Source: Sphaerisporangium album
Lineage (GTDB): Bacteria; Actinomycetota; Actinomycetes; Streptosporangiales; Streptosporangiaceae
DNA: 53,732 nucleotides
Assembly: GCF_003323745.1 (NCBI RefSeq)
Contig: NZ_QOIL01000036.1
Coordinates: 1 to 53,732, forward strand
Direction of reading: 5' to 3'
Part shown: one piece after another, positions 52,294 through 53,732 of the stretch
How positions within the stretch are numbered: position 1 is the first letter of the stretch
How the letters are laid out: each line of letters starts with the position of its first letter
Notes under the pieces: generated by a model
What the model was told of the DNA's origin: nothing
What the model saw: the letters and a program-made list of their open reading frames with translations, nothing else
Database searches by the model: none
Translations under genes and position numbers: made by a program

Positions 52294-53059
52294 ATTCGCC
52301 ATCATCAGGGTGGCCTTGGCGACCGAGCGGGCGTAGGCCTCGCGGTCCGGGCCCTCGTAGTGCCAGATCATCCGCACCAGCACAGCGGGGGTGGTGGCGT
52401 GGATGACCAGGGCCTCGCGCCGTTCCTGGGACAAGGTTTGGATCACCTCGGGAGGGAGAGTCTTGGGATCATGCAGGGTGGATTGGACGGTGTGCCCCGT
52501 GCTGCCGTGCTGATGAGTGGTGAGGAGTTCGCGGTACTCACCAGCCAAGGCGGACAGGTCCCGCAGTTCGTCACCGGACAGACCGCCCAGGGCGATCTTC
52601 ACCGTGGAGGCGCCCCAGAGCATGGCCGCGCCTTCGCGGCCCCACCGGTTCTCGGCCTGGCCATGTTCTGGAGCACGGCGACAAGGAAGATTCCCGATCC
52701 ACCCGCGTACGACATCAGGGCGGGCAGGTGCGGGAGTGGGACGACGTTGGCAACCTCATCGCACAGCAGGGCAAGCGGCGGGTCGAGCCGGCCGCCGGGT
52801 GAGGCGTCGGCGAGCTTCTTGGCGGTCTCGGTGAGCTCGTCGATGAACGCCGAGATCAACGGCGCCAGGTCGGTGGCCTGTTTCTCCGAGACCAGCAGGT
52901 AGATCGTGCCCCGGGCCTTGAGAAAGGCCTCCGGGTCGACCCCCTCCCCCGCCGCCGGGGTGAAGGTGGCGCGGGCGGTGGGGCCAGCAGCGGCGCCACC
53001 GCCGTCTGCACGGTGGTCCACAAATTGGAGCGGGTGCCTTCGGGTGAGCGGTAGGCGGC
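52210..53059 (-). pseudogene. Remnant of a VirD4/TraG-type conjugative coupling ATPase, frameshifted
   Basis: Reading right to left, pieces of one protein appear in three frames: TRSNLWTTVQTAVAPLLA; then TARATFTPAAGEGVDPEAF, GTIYLLVSEKQATDLAPLIS and PPLALLCDEVANVVPLPHLP (Walker-B-like DEV), ending LVAVLQNMA; then ENRWGREGAAMLWGASTVKI and IALGGLSGDELRDLSALAGE. The last frame break is one lost base near 52660 (GCCAGGCC where GCCCAGGCC restores the frame); the first is near 52983. The pattern fits the C-terminal TraM-recognition half of TraG/TraD-like ATPases of actinomycete conjugative elements. The Walker A half is absent; the CRISPR array begins at its broken edge. Confidence 0.7.
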
Positions 53060-53605
53060 GTTGCGACCCTCGGTCGCCCGCGGAGGCGACCGCCACAAGA
53101 ACCGGCACTCGCCGTTGTCGCGCTTCCCAACGTTGCGACCCTCGGTCGCCCGCGGAGGCGACCGCCACGTTCGACCATGAGCTTGCCGTCGTAGTCCCGG
53201 TGGTTGCGACCCTCGGTCGCCCGCGGAGGCGACCGCCACGTTCGACCATGAGCTTGCCGTCGTAGTCCCGGTGGTTGCGACCCTCGGTCGCCCGCGGAGG
53301 CGACCGCCACAAGGGCACCCTTCGCACGTACGCCGAATTTCTTTTCGTGTTGCGACCCTCGGTCGCCCGCGGAGGCGACCGCCACCTGCCGGCCGACGCC
53401 GTCCATGACGCGGACGGGGGTGTTGCGACCCTCGGTCGCCCGCGGAAGCGACCGCCACACACAGGCACAATCGACTTCGCAAACCTGAGTGAGGAGGTTG
53501 CGACCCTCGGTCGCCCGCGGAGGCGACCGCCACCACGTCGTCGGGGTCGATCCGGTCCGCGGTGTGCTGTTGCGACCCTCGGTCGCCCGCGGAGGCGACC
53601 GCCAC
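53060..53605 (-). CRISPR. CRISPR array, 8 repeats of 37 bp and 7 spacers, no cas genes in the window
   Basis: Repeats start at 53060, 53132, 53203, 53274, 53349, 53422, 53497 and 53569. Each begins GTTGCGACCC and ends CCGCCAC; the sixth has one change (GCGGAAGCG). Spacers are 34-38 bases. Spacers 2 (53169-53202) and 3 (53240-53273) are identical. On the minus strand the repeat folds with a GGTCGCC/GGCGACC stem and ends GGTCGCAAC, like the GAAAC-type 3' ends that become crRNA 5' handles, so minus-strand transcription is proposed. Subtype not assigned. Confidence 0.93.
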
Positions 53606-53732
53606 TGAGAGCGGTCACGTGGAACTCTTGATCAGCGGACAGAAAAGTCGAGGCTGACGGACAGCGGTTCCTGGTCGGCGGCCATCAAAAGTCCTGGTCA
53701 ATGGCCAGGTTGATCTCCTGATCCTGTCCGTG
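53606..53732. other. Flank to the right of the CRISPR array: possible leader or transposon end
   Basis: This 127-base stretch is lower in GC than the array. It has short recurring blocks, TCCTGGTCGGCGGCCAT and TCCTGGTCAATGGCCAGG, and a GATCTCCTGATCC dyad. Such multiple short repeats are seen at the ends of IS21-like elements, and the position also fits a CRISPR leader if the array is read on the minus strand. No ORF is supported before the window ends. Confidence 0.35.

Noticed and set aside
52599..53618. Long minus-strand frames through the CRISPR array (repeats of VAVASAGDRGSQ-type peptide)
   Set aside because: The peptide repeats are translations of the 37-bp CRISPR repeat; only the segment below 53059 is protein-derived (coupling-ATPase remnant).
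1..53732. tRNA, rRNA or known riboswitch genes
   Set aside because: No tRNA T-arm/acceptor pattern or rRNA sequence was found by eye, and the two folded leaders did not match a known class; a covariance search was not possible.

Overview
The window is a high-GC actinomycete chromosome segment. Support for this comes from GTG starts, several leaderless promoters (TANNNT six or seven bases before the start codon), a TatB/SigE/HtrA block, MoeZ, Ku/LigD and small actinobacterial DUF proteins. Domain content and gene order fit Streptosporangiales or a close relative; that placement is an inference. No tRNA or rRNA gene was seen.

Layout. 1-191: C-terminal end of a secreted P-domain protein. 0.3-7.1 kb: large LuxR-type ATPase regulator, a TagF-like glycerophosphotransferase, an alkyltransferase-like DNA repair protein and a small unknown. 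7.2-11.8 kb: two tandem copies of a two-gene cassette, each a one-TM protein with Cys near its C-terminus followed by a membrane-anchored mycosin-type subtilase. 12.0-14.4 kb: moeZ and an alpha/beta hydrolase. 14.75 kb: a very His-rich secreted protein behind an elaborately folded leader. 15.5-17.6 kb: divergent ku and ligD-polymerase genes with a LexA (SOS) box between them. 17.6-22.4 kb: small acidic protein, TetR, DUF3107, ferritin-like protein and a DEAD-box helicase. 22.6-26.7 kb: alpha/beta hydrolase, RecB-like nuclease, metallo-beta-lactamase-fold protein lacking metal ligands, DUF6758 and Nudix. 26.7-34.5 kb: propeller-like membrane protein, CPBP protease, CitE-like lyase, BioY, a small split-barrel-like protein and an EamA exporter.

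34.6-49.0 kb holds MgtE-domain/CBS, DUF1003, MarR, Mrp, TatB, HtrA, zinc anti-sigma, SigE, O-methyltransferase, PepA, DUF3117, PaaX, enoyl-CoA hydratase, Tag, DivIVA-like, a FolP-tail-like protein and a LOG protein. Many of these follow, from memory, the M. tuberculosis Rv1205-Rv1232c neighbourhood. The 12-25 kb part similarly recalls Rv3203-Rv3211. These are conserved core blocks, with accessory insertions such as the mycosin cassettes between them. Envelope stress (SigE, anti-sigma, HtrA), Tat export (TatB, with two Tat-signal proteins at 49-52 kb) and DNA repair (Ku, LigD, ATL, Tag, RecB-like) recur through the window.

The right end (about 51.97-53.73 kb) is a plasticity zone: a truncated hydrolase, a frameshifted conjugative coupling-ATPase remnant, and an 8-repeat CRISPR array with a duplicated spacer and no cas genes in view. 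The best candidates for undescribed biology are the overlapping leader hairpins before the His-rich gene, a 10-bp-phased GAAC array between sigE and the methyltransferase gene, the duplicated mycosin cassette, and the metal-ligand-less MBL protein.
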